From a bacterium (GTDB lineage: Bacteria; Armatimonadota; Zipacnadia; Zipacnadales; UBA11051): 50,297 bases of DNA. Made by a program: the position numbers and the translations under genes. The stretch covers positions 1 through 50,297 of the forward strand of contig JAJFUB010000011.1 in the NCBI GenBank assembly GCA_021372615.1, in the 5' to 3' direction. This document shows positions 14,951 to 23,443 of this stretch, piece by piece. Numbering within the stretch: position 1 is the stretch's first letter; every line of letters begins with the position of its first letter. The notes under the pieces were generated by a model. That model saw only the letters and a program-made list of their open reading frames with translations. It had not been told where the DNA came from and searched no databases.

Positions 14951-15985
14951 ATGACCACCTTAGGCCTCGCCATCATCGGCGCCGGTGGCGCGAACATCGC
15001 CACCAGCAGTCACCTCCCTGCCCTGCGGCACATCCCGGAGGCGCGCCTGGTCGCGTTGCATGATGTCAATGCGGAGGGTGTGCGCCGCTTTGCCGACGAG
15101 TACGGCGCCGAGGCCTACACGGACCTCGCCGCGATGCTCGCGCGCGACGACGTGGAGGTCGTCGTCGTCGCCAGCCCCGACCGCTTCCACTGCGAGCATG
15201 TCGTGCAGGCCGCCCAGGCCGGCAAGCACATCCTGTGCCAGAAGCCCCTGGCCCTCAGCCTCGACGAAGCCCGGCGGATGGTCGCGGCCGTGACGGCGGC
15301 CGGGGTGCGCTTCGGCGCGGCGCAGTCGTTTCGCTACGAGGCGGGGGCGCGCCAGGCCCGGCAGCTCATCGCCGAGGGCGCCATCGGCCAGCCCGTGTAC
15401 GCCAGCTTCAGCGTCAAGGGCCGCTTCTATCCGTATCCCCCCGACAGCCCCTACCGGCGCCAGGACACCGGCGGGCAGTTCCTGCACAACGGCCCGCACT
15501 ACGTGGACCTGCTGTGCTGTCTGCTGGATGACCTGCCTGTCCGCGTGTTCGGCCAGAGCCGCGCGCACTACCCGACTGAGGACCGCCTGGAGACCGACAA
15601 CTACACGGTCTGCCTGCTGGACTTCGCCCGCGGGGCCCTGGGACGCGTCGAGCAGAACCTGACCATGCTCGACCCGCCCGGCTTTCCCCAGCGGCAGGAG
15701 ACGCGCGTCATGGGCACCGAGGGCAACCTCGTGTTCGGGACCGGCCAGACGCCCGCCTTGGAGGTCTTCGACGGCAGCGGCTTCTCGGTCGCCCAGCCGC
15801 AGACGATCCCGCCGGACGAGGAACCGTTCGTGCTGCTGCAGCGCGACTTCTTCCGCGCAGTCCTCGAGGACCGCGAGCCCCCGATCTCGATGGAGTGGTC
15901 GTTCCGGGTGCTGGAGGCGTGCCTGGGGACGCTGGAGTCATGCGCGACGGGAGAGCCGGTGGCGTTGGGGCGGATTGGGGCTTAG
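14951..15985 (+). CDS. Gfo/Idh/MocA-family oxidoreductase
   Basis: A 344-residue NAD(P)-dependent oxidoreductase. It has GLAIIGAGGANIATSSHLPA at the nucleotide-binding N-terminus and CQKPLALSLDEARRMV at the EKP position, where Gln replaces the usual Glu but the catalytic Lys is kept. GGQFLHNGPHYVDLLCCLL gives the C-terminal Asp-His block. The substrate is unknown, probably a sugar or cyclitol. It has only a weak ribosome-binding site because inverted repeat copy A ends 26 bases before the ATG. A similar repeat (copy B) follows its stop, before a second oxidoreductase gene. Confidence 0.87.
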   Translation: MTTLGLAIIGAGGANIATSSHLPALRHIPEARLVALHDVNAEGVRRFADEYGAEAYTDLAAMLARDDVEVVVVASPDRFHCEHVVQAAQAGKHILCQKPLALSLDEARRMVAAVTAAGVRFGAAQSFRYEAGARQARQLIAEGAIGQPVYASFSVKGRFYPYPPDSPYRRQDTGGQFLHNGPHYVDLLCCLLDDLPVRVFGQSRAHYPTEDRLETDNYTVCLLDFARGALGRVEQNLTMLDPPGFPQRQETRVMGTEGNLVFGTGQTPALEVFDGSGFSVAQPQTIPPDEEPFVLLQRDFFRAVLEDREPPISMEWSFRVLEACLGTLESCATGEPVALGRIGA

Positions 15986-15998
15986 CGGAGAACGGTGC

Positions 15999-16107
15999 TG
16001 AGCTTCAGAGGATGTAGAGGATAACGGCGTGGATGTCGAGGATGACTCTGTTGTTGTCCTTCATCCTCGCTATCCTTGCCTCTATCCTCTCCATCCTCTC
16101 AAGCTCA
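15999..16107. repeat. AGGAT-rich inverted repeat, copy B
   Basis: The right arm (16078-16107) matches the right arm of copy A except for one base. The left arm (from 15999, TGAGCTTCAGAGGATG) is diverged, so the stem is imperfect. It ends 23 bases before the next oxidoreductase start, the same placement as copy A. Confidence 0.8.
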
Positions 16108-16130
16108 GCCTCATCACTCGCCAACTGATC

Positions 16131-17174
16131 ATGGAAACGACTCTTGGCGTCGGTATCATTGGTAACGGCATTCGGGGCCGGCATGGCTACGAACACTTCC
16201 TGCGCGCCCATCCGGCGGTGCGGCTGCGGGCGCTCGCCCAGTACCCGGAGGCCTCCCCCGGCCTGCTCGAAGGCAAGACCGAGGACGACTTCCGGCGCTA
16301 TGCCGAGGGCCTGGGCGTCGCGTACCTGGGCTATGACGTGGACGCCTTGCTGGCGCGTGAGGACATTCAAGTCGTCAGCATGATGGTAGAGCCGGGACTG
16401 GCGGCGGAGTACGTCGAGCGGATCGCCGCGGCGGGCAAGCACATCGTGTCCGACAAGCCCATGGCCGGCAGCGTGGCACAGGGCCGGCGCATCGTCGAGA
16501 GCGTCCGCCGCCATGCCATCCAGTTCATGGTGGCGCTCAACGAGCGGTACTCCCCGCCCTTCCGCGAGGCGCAGCGGCGGTTGGCGTCGGGCGGCGTGGG
16601 CGAGTTACTCGCGGCCACCGTCACCTTCTGCCTGGGCGGGCCGCTGGCGGGCTTCACCGGCAACGCTGCCTACCGCGAGTCGTTCGGCGGGGGCGAGTGG
16701 GCCAACTTTGGCTGCTATTGCGCCGACTACATGAACTGGCTCGCGGGCAGCCGACCGGTCAGCGTGTGCGGGCATATGGGCACGTTCTTCTACGACGACT
16801 ACCGCGAGGCGGGGATGGAGGATCTGGCGGAGTGTGTCGTGCGGTACGAGAGTGGCGTGATCGGGACGCTCCTCGCCGGGCGGCCGAGGGCCGCGTACGC
16901 CGCCGGGTATGTCACCGCCGACCTAACGTGCGCGGGCGGGTCGCTGCGGGTCAATGGCAACATGCCACTGCTGGAGATCACCGCCGGGCAGTACGGCCGG
17001 CGAGGCTACGGCTCCACCGGCCTGAACGAGCTGTGTGGCGACTTCGTGGAGGCGGTGCTCCAGGATGGCCCCTCGCCGATCCCGGCTGAGGACGGCCTGC
17101 TGGCCCTGCAGGTCGTCCATGCGGCATACGAGTCGGCACGGACCGGGCAGCCGGTGGATCCCCTGGCGCTGTGA
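16131..17174 (+). CDS. Gfo/Idh/MocA-family oxidoreductase
   Basis: A 347-residue protein. GVGIIGNGIRGRHGYEHFL binds the dinucleotide and SDKPMAGSVAQGRRIVE holds the catalytic Lys (DKP in place of EKP). The C-terminal block NFGCYCADYMNWLAG keeps the Asp but has Cys/Ala where the family commonly has His, so the catalytic base may differ. It is distant from the previous oxidoreductase (14951-15985) despite the tandem arrangement. The ATG at 16131 is chosen because the longer frame from 16029 merely translates inverted repeat copy B. No strong Shine-Dalgarno sequence is visible. An AGGAT half-repeat (copy C) follows. Confidence 0.85.
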   Translation: METTLGVGIIGNGIRGRHGYEHFLRAHPAVRLRALAQYPEASPGLLEGKTEDDFRRYAEGLGVAYLGYDVDALLAREDIQVVSMMVEPGLAAEYVERIAAAGKHIVSDKPMAGSVAQGRRIVESVRRHAIQFMVALNERYSPPFREAQRRLASGGVGELLAATVTFCLGGPLAGFTGNAAYRESFGGGEWANFGCYCADYMNWLAGSRPVSVCGHMGTFFYDDYREAGMEDLAECVVRYESGVIGTLLAGRPRAAYAAGYVTADLTCAGGSLRVNGNMPLLEITAGQYGRRGYGSTGLNELCGDFVEAVLQDGPSPIPAEDGLLALQVVHAAYESARTGQPVDPLAL

Positions 17175-17197
17175 GGTGGTCGTCGCGAGGGCTTAGT

Positions 17198-17239
17198 GGA
17201 TGGTGACGGTGAGCTGGAGAGGATGGAGAGGATAGCAAC
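17198..17239. repeat. AGGAT-rich half repeat, copy C
   Basis: GGTGAGCTGGAGAGGATGG and a following GAGAGGATAGC match one arm of the AGGAT family, but no complementary arm is adjacent. Its outer end is a near-match, in inverted orientation, to the outer end of copy D (18309-18333). Confidence 0.6.
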
Positions 17240-17459
17240 TGTGTCGTGAGTCAAGGCTCTTGTGGCGCTCTTTGGGATAGGTTGTTGCCTGTGCTGCCGC
17301 GCCATGGGAAACGCGACGGATAAGTACCTGTCGCCGACTCCCGTCAGTGTGAGAGCCTCCAGCCGGCGCCAGGCACTTACCGCCACCACTTGCCACAGCC
17401 CCACCGAGTTCTCCACGACGCTGGGGTGGTGGCTAACCAGCGACCGCGGCCTGTCGGTT

Positions 17460-17549
17460 CCACAGCTGACGGCGTTTGAGCAACGTATTCATGATGATCG
17501 ACAGTTTGCGCATGCAGGCTACCACCGCTACCTTCGTGGGATTGCCAAG
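17460..17549 (-). pseudogene. IS110-family transposase remnant (C-terminal fragment)
   Basis: On the minus strand about 30 codons read LGNPTKVAVVACMRKLSIIM and NTLLKRRQLW. This is the conserved C-terminal block of IS110/IS116/IS902 transposases (GKPxKVAxxACMRKLLxxLN). The open frame around it (17433-17639) shows no other transposase motif, and no catalytic DEDD or Ser domain is present. It is therefore a decayed end of an insertion sequence. The 500-base interval 17175-17672 holds no other convincing gene; a plus-strand frame at 17262-17570 is the shadow of this remnant. Confidence 0.65.
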
Positions 17550-17672
17550 CCGAAGCGGAGGGGCCTGTGACCCCAACGGCCAATCCACACACCAGACGCG
17601 CGGCAGGTTGGCTTGTGAAGGAAGATGCCCACCTGACACGGGTGATTCCGATCAGGGGGAGAAGGGCGATGC

Positions 17673-18125
17673 ATGATGGGACCCGGGCGGAGCGGTCACA
17701 TACTGTCCTCCCTGAGCTTCCTGCCATTCCTGGCGGGCCTCGTCCTCATCACCATTCCAGAGACTGGGGGGCTGGGCGTGCTGCTGCTGCTGACCTGGCC
17801 GCTGCCGATCATCGTCTTGGACCGCCGTAAGGCCAGCGGAGCGGCCAGTCTCACCGCGACAGGCATAGCGGTCGCTCTGTTGGCAGCAGTGAAGCTGTTG
17901 ACTACCCAAGTGCATCGCCCTCCTGACGAGGTTGAGCTGGGGCTCACTGGCGCTGTCGCGTCGGTGCTCGCGGCACTCAGCTTGATCTCACTTCTGCTGG
18001 GAACCGGACTCGGAGTACGGGCGTACCGACGACGGCAGCCTGGCGGGAAGGCCGCACTGGTAGTCAACCTCGTCGCCCTGGGTGCGCCGGTTCTGCTGTG
18101 CTTGGTCGCTGAATTGCGGTCGTGA
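17673..18125 (+). CDS. Small multi-pass membrane protein of unknown function
   Basis: A 150-residue protein with about four hydrophobic segments: residues 10-27, 32-48, 58-77 and 91-111, then a further segment near the C-terminus (ALVVNLVALGAPVLLCLVAE). A basic loop RAYRRRQPGGK precedes the last segment. I do not recognise the family; it resembles short DUF4190-like membrane proteins only in outline. GGGGGAGAAGG lies about 9 bases upstream of the ATG. It is flanked by AGGAT repeat copies C and D in inverted orientation and by an IS110 remnant, so it may sit in an inserted segment. Confidence 0.55.
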   Translation: MMGPGRSGHILSSLSFLPFLAGLVLITIPETGGLGVLLLLTWPLPIIVLDRRKASGAASLTATGIAVALLAAVKLLTTQVHRPPDEVELGLTGAVASVLAALSLISLLLGTGLGVRAYRRRQPGGKAALVVNLVALGAPVLLCLVAELRS

Positions 18126-18225
18126 CCTGCCGCGTCTGGCGACACCATTGCCAGACTCAGCTAGACCTCTCCCTGATGCCCGTTGTCGCTGTCCGCCGGG
18201 CTTGGTACACTTCCTGCTACCTGCC

Positions 18226-18333
18226 GGAGGATAGCGACAAGGATGGCGAGGATGAGGGACATCGTTCTGGAGCCGTTCCCAATCCTCCATCATCTCTATC
18301 TCTGCCGTGATCCTCTCCAGTTCACCGTCATCC
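18226..18333. repeat. AGGAT-rich repeat, copy D (diverged)
   Basis: The left arm GGAGGATAGCGACAAGGATG and the right arm around 18309-18333 (GATCCTCTCCAG) keep the AGGAT/ATCCT spacing of the family but pair poorly. It lies upstream of the MATE transporter promoter. Confidence 0.6.
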
Positions 18334-18361
18334 GTTGCCATGCAACCGGGGTAGTCTCTCC

Positions 18362-18389
18362 TTGACGTTCCCCTCTGCTGGTCTATAGT
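18362..18389 (+). promoter_or_regulatory. Sigma70-type promoter for the MATE gene
   Basis: TTGACG (18362-18367), a 16-base spacer and TATAGT (18384-18389). The ATG at 18400 is only 10 bases past the -10 box, so the transcript would have almost no leader; no Shine-Dalgarno sequence is present. Confidence 0.55.
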
Positions 18390-18399
18390 GACTCCCGTC

Positions 18400-19869
18400 A
18401 TGTCTCCTGAGCATCGCCGCGACATCCTGAGCTTCCGCGGCCGCTGGGCCGCCACCTCGGGCTACCGCGAGGTGCTCGTGCTCGCCGGCCCGCTCATCCT
18501 CAGCACCGGCACCATGACGGTGCAGCAGTTCATCAACCGCATGTTCCTGTCGTGGTACTCGCCCGAGGCGCTGGCGGCGTCGCTGCCGGCGGGGACACTG
18601 GCCTACACCATGCTGTGCTTCTTCATCGGCACCGCCTCGTATGCCAACACCTTCGTGGCGCAGTACCACGGGGCGGGGCAGCCGCAGCGGATCGCAGCGG
18701 CGGTCTGGCAGGCGATCTACCTGGCACTGGCCGCCGGGGTCATCGTCATGCCGCTGGCGCTGGCGGGGCGACTGATCTTCTCGCTGTCCGGCCATGCTCC
18801 GGCAGTGGTGACCCAGGAGATCATCTACTTCGGCATCCTGGTGTGCGGGGGCGGCGTCGGCATTCTGTCATCGGCGGTGTCGGCTTTCTACACCGGGCGC
18901 GGCCTCACGCGCACCGTCATGGCCGTCAACATCGGCACCGCCCTGCTCAACGTGGTGCTCGACTACCTTCTCATCTTCGGCCACCATGGCTGCCCGCGGC
19001 TGGGCATCGCCGGAGCGGCCTATGCCTCCGTCGCTTCCTCGGGGGTGGGGGCGCTGGTGTTCCTGACGCTCTTCCTGGGCGGCCGGGACCGGCGCACCTA
19101 TGGCGTATGGGCGGCGCGGGGGCTGGACCGGGACCTGTTCACCCGGCTGCTGCGTTTCGGCGCGCCCAGCGGTCTACACTTCATGCTCGACTTGCTCGGC
19201 TGGTCGCTGTTCGTCATCTTCGTCGGGCGGCTGGGCGTGCGCGAGCTGGGCGCCACCAATCTTGCCTTCCAGGTCAACAGCTTCGTGTTCATGCCGATGA
19301 TCGGCATGTCCATCGCCACGGCGACGCTGGTGGGGCAGCGGCTGGGGGAGAACCGCCCCGAGCTGGCCGCCCGCACCACCTGGTCCTCCTTCCACCTCAC
19401 CTTCGCCTACATGGGCGCGTTCGCGCTGCTGTGCGTGCTGATCCCACATGTCTTCCTGCTGCCCTTCGGCGCGCGCGCCAACCCCACGGAGTTCGCGGCG
19501 CTCTCCGGCATGGCGGCCCGCATGCTCGTGTTCGTGGCCATCTACTCGCTCTTTGACGGCGCCAACCTGATCTTCTCGGCGGCGCTGAAAGGCGCGGGCG
19601 ATACGCTGTTCATCATGCTGACTTCGTCGGTGCTGGGGATGGTGCTGATGGTGCTGCCGACGTGGCTCGTGTGCCGCGACGGCCGGGGCAGCGTCTGGCT
19701 GGCGTGGGGCTTCCTGACGCTGTTCATCACCGTGCTGGCCGGCTGCTACCTGGCGCGATTCCTGCAGGGGAAGTGGCGGACGATGCGCGTCACGGAGGCC
19801 TTCCATGCACCCGTGACAACGGTGACGCCACCGCCGGAGGTGCCCCTGGTGGACGGCGAGGTCGTCTGA
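18400..19869 (+). CDS. MATE-family multidrug/cation efflux transporter
   Basis: A 489-residue inner-membrane protein with about 12 transmembrane segments in two homologous halves, as in NorM/DinF-type transporters. LVLAGPLILSTGTMTVQQFINRMFLSWYSPEALAAS and GAAYASVASSGVGALVFLTLF mark the N-terminal bundle. Residues about 250-270 (RFGAPSGLHFMLDLLGW) open the second bundle and VNSFVFMPMIGMSIATATLVGQRLGEN matches its signature. It exchanges H+ or Na+ for organic cations or drugs. I use the ATG at 18400 because of the promoter position; GTG at 18388 overlaps the -10 box. A strong terminator follows at 19921-19950. Confidence 0.9.
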   Translation: MSPEHRRDILSFRGRWAATSGYREVLVLAGPLILSTGTMTVQQFINRMFLSWYSPEALAASLPAGTLAYTMLCFFIGTASYANTFVAQYHGAGQPQRIAAAVWQAIYLALAAGVIVMPLALAGRLIFSLSGHAPAVVTQEIIYFGILVCGGGVGILSSAVSAFYTGRGLTRTVMAVNIGTALLNVVLDYLLIFGHHGCPRLGIAGAAYASVASSGVGALVFLTLFLGGRDRRTYGVWAARGLDRDLFTRLLRFGAPSGLHFMLDLLGWSLFVIFVGRLGVRELGATNLAFQVNSFVFMPMIGMSIATATLVGQRLGENRPELAARTTWSSFHLTFAYMGAFALLCVLIPHVFLLPFGARANPTEFAALSGMAARMLVFVAIYSLFDGANLIFSAALKGAGDTLFIMLTSSVLGMVLMVLPTWLVCRDGRGSVWLAWGFLTLFITVLAGCYLARFLQGKWRTMRVTEAFHAPVTTVTPPPEVPLVDGEVV

Positions 19870-19920
19870 GGGGTGGATGCCTCACGGCGCACCGACGACA
19901 TGGCGCAAGCGCAGACACGG

Positions 19921-19950
19921 CACGGGACAGCCCTTGGTGGCTGTCCCGTG
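19921..19950 (+). terminator. Intrinsic terminator-like hairpin after the MATE gene
   Basis: CACGGGACAGCC and GGCTGTCCCGTG pair perfectly over 12 bp with a 6-base loop, 52 bases after the MATE stop. The GGGACAG/CTGTCCC core is the same as in the terminator at 4978-5005. Only a weak T-run follows. Confidence 0.6.
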
Positions 19951-20074
19951 TGCGTTGCCTGCCCTTGTGCAGGGCACCCATTGCACTGTAGTTCAGCACG
20001 TCTGCCGGAGGGATGAGGCATAGGGAGGTTCTGCGATTGCGGACGGAAATGGTTGGTTACCCCACCCACCGGTC

Positions 20075-20155
20075 GCTGACGGCCACGGGTATCGGCCGAT
20101 GGCGACGGCGTGCCACATTGGCCGATGGCGACCGCGGTGTGCGGGGGCCGTCAGC
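20075..20155. repeat. Inverted and direct repeats in the gene-free interval
   Basis: GCTGACGGCC (20075-20084) pairs with GGCCGTCAGC (20146-20155). Between them GGCCGATGGCGAC occurs twice, 26 bases apart (20094-20106 and 20120-20132). The whole interval 19951-20599 has no convincing coding frame, only GC-rich repeats and hairpins such as TGCCCT/AGGGCA near 19959-19977. Confidence 0.55.
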
Positions 20156-20380
20156 GCCGGAGGCGCGGCTCATGCTAGGCGGGCGCGGCAGCGCCCGTCC
20201 ACCAGGTTCCCCTCATCCTCCCCCTCCGCCAGGAGCCCTGCAGGGGCGACACACCCGAGCTGCACGCGCGGCCACCGACGACGCGGCCGGAGGATGCCAT
20301 GGGCGCCAACCGGTCGTGGGGCCCCGCCCCTACGGGGCACCCCACGGCTCTATCGAGGGGAAGGGAACGGCCGGGTGGGA

Positions 20381-20440
20381 CGGGGGCTACCGCCCCCGCC
20401 TAGATTGAGTCGGCCCTCCGGGCCTCAACGGCAACGGCCC
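20381..20440 (+). repeat. Double-hairpin intergenic repeat, copy 1
   Basis: A GGGGGC/GCCCCC hairpin is followed by GGCCC-TCC-GGGCC (20412-20424) and then TCAACGGCAACGGCC. The layout matches 48434-48492, where the stems have other sequences but still pair. Confidence 0.55.
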
Positions 20441-20599
20441 CCCCGGGCAGTCACCGACGACACCGCCATGGGCGGACGGCGACGGCGACGGGCCGCCCCA
20501 TCGCCGCGCAGGCGGTGGTGTTTGCGGCCGAGATGCAGCAGCGCATCGCCGTAGCCGCGCCGGGTCCTGCCGCCGGCATTGGTCGTGAGCGGCGGGCGC

Positions 20600-22114
20600 C
20601 TACCGCAAGAAGTAGCCCTGGGCGGTGGGGTCGGCGTCGGTGGTGACGGCGATGCCCAGCTTGCGCAGGCCGGCTTCGTCGCCGGGCCCCGGCTCGTGAG
20701 TCAGATGCATCTGCGCCCCGCGCAGTTGCGGAAGCTGGTCCATCCCCGCCCGCGCCGCCGGGTTCGAGGCCGCGCTGATGCCCAGCGCCACCAGCACCTC
20801 CTGCACGTTCAGACTCGGCGACTGTGAGCCCAGGTAGTTGGCCTTCAGACCCGTCACGCTCTGCACCACCGCCTCCGGCAGCAGGTGGATGGCGTCGGGG
20901 ATGCCGGCCAGGCGCTTGAGGGCGTTGATGAGAGCCGCTGAGGCCGAGTGGAACAGCGGGGAGTTCTTGCCGGTGACGATGGTGTCGTCGGGGAGTTGCA
21001 GGGCGGCGCCGCAGTAGAAGCCTTCGTTGCCTCGCTGTGCTTTCTCGGCCGCCGCGGCGGCCTCGCGAGCAGGCGTAACGACCGGGCGGTCAGCGGGGGT
21101 GACACCCAGGCGCGCCATCAGGCGCTCGACGCGCTCGACGGCGTGACGCGAGGTGAGCCCACGCCGCGCCTCCCAGTAGTGCCGGAAGTACCGGCGGATG
21201 ACCTCCTGGGTGGAGGCCTCGCGCACCACGGCATCGTCCACGATCCCAGACCCCGCGCGGTTCACCCCCATCTCCGTCGGCGAGCGGTACGCGTGGTCGT
21301 CACCGACGATGCGCTGCATGATGAGCCGCAGGATCGGGAAGTTCTCCACGTCGCGGTTGTAGTTGACGGCCGGCTCGCCATAGGCCTGCAGGTGATGCGG
21401 GTCAATCATCACGATGTCGCCCAGGTCGGCCGTGGCGGCTTCGTAGGCGACATTGACGGGGTGCTCGACCGGCAGGTTCCAGATGGGGAAGGTCTCGAAC
21501 TTGGCGTACCCCGCCGTCACGCCGTGCAGGTGTTCGTGGTAGAGCTGTGACAGACAGGTGGACATCTTGCCGCTGCCCGGCCCGGTGCCGGTGATGACCA
21601 CCAGCGGCGCCGTGGTCGCCACGTGGGGGTTGCGGCCGTAGCCCTCGGTGGAGACGATCAGGTCAATGCCATTGGGGTAGTCGGCAATGGCGTAGTGAGC
21701 ATACACCGGGATCTCTGCCCGTTCCAGCCGCCGGATGAGGCGGTCACAGCCCGGGCCGGGCGTGTAGCGGGTGATGACGACCGCGGCGGTGGACAGACCC
21801 CAGTCGCAGAGGTCATCGAGCGCCTTCAGAGTCGCCAGGTCGTAGGTGATGCCGAAGTCGCCCCGGATGCGGCCCCGCTCAATGTCGTCAGCACACACGC
21901 AGAAGACGACCTCGGTGCGGTCCTTGAGGCCCTGGAGCAAGCGCATCTTCACATTCGGGTCATAGCCGGGCAAGACGCGCGCGGCGTGGAAGTCGAAGGT
22001 GAGCTTGCCGCCGAACTCCAGGTACAGCTTGCCGGAGAAGCGGCGGACACGCTCCAGAATCGCCTCGGTCTGCTCGCGCAGGTACTTGTCGTTGTCGAAC
22101 CCGATCTTGCTCAT
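20600..22114 (-). CDS. DUF1846 family protein
   Basis: A 504-residue protein matching DUF1846 along its length. MSKIGFDNDKYLREQTEAI opens the family, GGKLTFDFHAARVLPGYDPN and ITGTGPGSGKMSTCLSQLYH are conserved (the latter a P-loop-like glycine-rich segment), and KNSPLFHSASAALINALKRL lies in the C-terminal half. The structure of a family member is known but the reaction is not; nucleotide binding is plausible from the GTGPGSGKMST segment. Start ATG at 22114 has GGAGG upstream; the longer frame to 22267 overlaps the gene at 22155-23006 and is rejected. That gene, 40 bases upstream, is probably cotranscribed. Confidence 0.85.
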   Translation of the reverse strand: MSKIGFDNDKYLREQTEAILERVRRFSGKLYLEFGGKLTFDFHAARVLPGYDPNVKMRLLQGLKDRTEVVFCVCADDIERGRIRGDFGITYDLATLKALDDLCDWGLSTAAVVITRYTPGPGCDRLIRRLERAEIPVYAHYAIADYPNGIDLIVSTEGYGRNPHVATTAPLVVITGTGPGSGKMSTCLSQLYHEHLHGVTAGYAKFETFPIWNLPVEHPVNVAYEAATADLGDIVMIDPHHLQAYGEPAVNYNRDVENFPILRLIMQRIVGDDHAYRSPTEMGVNRAGSGIVDDAVVREASTQEVIRRYFRHYWEARRGLTSRHAVERVERLMARLGVTPADRPVVTPAREAAAAAEKAQRGNEGFYCGAALQLPDDTIVTGKNSPLFHSASAALINALKRLAGIPDAIHLLPEAVVQSVTGLKANYLGSQSPSLNVQEVLVALGISAASNPAARAGMDQLPQLRGAQMHLTHEPGPGDEAGLRKLGIAVTTDADPTAQGYFLR

Positions 22115-22154
22115 GCGGGCCTGCCTCCATGTGTGTGCGGCGTCCGGCCGCAGC

Positions 22155-23006
22155 CTATACCGGCAGCTCCAGTCCGTCGAAACCCACGAGGATGCCGTGG
22201 GGTGTGAAGTACTCCTCGAGCTGGTGGTGCAGCCAGCCGCCGTTGTGCGAGAAGTGGTTGGCCACAAAGCGGCAACCCTCGGCCAGAGCGCCGCGTCGGG
22301 CCAGCTCGTCGCGCACCTCGACTACCCATTCGCAGTTCAGATGATGTGACCCGACCCAGGACTTCTCCGCATCGCGGGGGCCGGTGCCCAGTGGCCCGGA
22401 GGTGCAGTCCATCACGACCACATGCAGTTCGTGCTGCGCCAGGAGGTCCCACACTTCCGGGACCCACCAACCCGTGTCATTGCCGATGACCACGCCGCGG
22501 CCCTCCCACACGAACAGGTAGTTGAGCGCCGTCTCATCATCGTCGGCATGGCTGGCGGTCAGGGAGATGGCGACGAGGCCGTCCTCCAACTCGAACCGCT
22601 CAAACGGCTCGGTGCGATGGAACGTCATCCGCAACGGGTCGGGGTCGGGGAACTCGGCGACGAAGCCCACCTCGGTCTGGCGGTTGCCATAGACAGTGAG
22701 CCAGGAGTCGTCGACTAGGCGTGAGAAGCCCGGCTTGCGCCAGGCCAGCTCCTCGGGGCACCAGTGATCCTGGTGGGAGTGGGTGATGAACAGGTGACGC
22801 AGGGGCGCGTAGTCCACGTTCAGAGCGACCATGCTGCTGTACGAGTCCGGGCCCCAGTCAATGTGCACGTTCTCGCCGAGCTGGTAGGTGGTGCGGCGGC
22901 GGATGTCTTTGCCGCCCCGACGGCGCGCCTCGACGCACGCCGAGCAAGCACAGAAGGTCGCCGGCCATCCCTCGGCGGCGGCGCTCCCCAACACTTTCAA
23001 GAACAT
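22155..23006 (-). CDS. Metallo-beta-lactamase-fold hydrolase, PhnP-like
   Basis: A 283-residue hydrolase. FLKVLGSAAAEGWP then CACSAC (a cysteine pair like the zinc site of PhnP), and HIDWGPDS match the opening of PhnP-like phosphodiesterases. HSHQDHW is the HxHxDH metal motif, and SHHLNCEW, GNDTGWWVPE and ANHFSHNGG supply further ligands. PhnP hydrolyses cyclic ribose phosphate in phosphonate degradation, but no phn genes are nearby, so the substrate is open. The ATG at 23006 has GGAGG nine bases upstream. A DnaA-box-like site (23006-23014) overlaps the start codon, and dnaA lies divergently on the other side of the interval. Confidence 0.8.
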   Translation of the reverse strand: MFLKVLGSAAAEGWPATFCACSACVEARRRGGKDIRRRTTYQLGENVHIDWGPDSYSSMVALNVDYAPLRHLFITHSHQDHWCPEELAWRKPGFSRLVDDSWLTVYGNRQTEVGFVAEFPDPDPLRMTFHRTEPFERFELEDGLVAISLTASHADDDETALNYLFVWEGRGVVIGNDTGWWVPEVWDLLAQHELHVVVMDCTSGPLGTGPRDAEKSWVGSHHLNCEWVVEVRDELARRGALAEGCRFVANHFSHNGGWLHHQLEEYFTPHGILVGFDGLELPV

Positions 23007-23284
23007 TTTCCACAACCTCCGGCAATCGTGACGGCGCCCCCGGACGCACGCTGAAAGTAGCTTGTTCGCGCTGCAGGACGGTCTCTCCTGCCTGTCCAAG
23101 TGCCCTTCCGACGCCCCGCAAGGCACCGATAGGGCCGATTCAGAGCCCGAGGGAGATTGTTTTGGACCGGGGAGGTGGGGACGCCGGCTACGGGGAAGGA
23201 TGGGCTGGCTCGGGGGGCCCGTAGTGCCCGAGGAACACCCGAAGTATGACACATTTTGGTCAACAAAAGTCGCAGAAATACCGT

Positions 23285-23313
23285 TTGACCTCCCCTATGG
23301 GTTGCGCTATACT
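23285..23313 (+). promoter_or_regulatory. Sigma70-type promoter, probably for dnaA
   Basis: TTGACC (23285-23290), a 17-base spacer and TATACT (23308-23313), close to consensus. DnaA-box-like sites start 28 bases downstream, which fits autoregulation. The dnaA start is about 580 bases farther, so the leader would be long unless another promoter exists. No convincing gene lies in 23007-23900. Confidence 0.6.
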
Positions 23314-23340
23314 CGGTTCATGAGCAAGCGGCTACACATT

Positions 23341-23443
23341 TTCTCCACACCTGTTGAAAAGGCTGTGGAAAACTGATTAGGCCTACAGGCTCAAGTGTTA
23401 GTTGCACTAGGTCGGTGCCGTCTGAGGGGTGGTTTTCTCCACA
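23341..23443. promoter_or_regulatory. DnaA-box-like cluster upstream of dnaA
   Basis: TTCTCCACA at 23341-23349, TGTGGAAAA at 23364-23372 (reverse orientation) and TTCTCCACA at 23435-23443 each differ from TTATCCACA by one base. A fourth site TTTTCCACA lies at 23006-23014. These are candidate DnaA-binding sites for origin function or dnaA autoregulation. Confidence 0.6.

Noticed and set aside
16029-16130. 34-residue N-terminal extension of an oxidoreductase
   Set aside because: It is a translation of AGGAT repeat copy B and precedes the normal Rossmann start.
17262-17570. Plus-strand 102-residue frame
   Set aside because: It lies opposite the IS110 C-terminal remnant, which explains its open frame.
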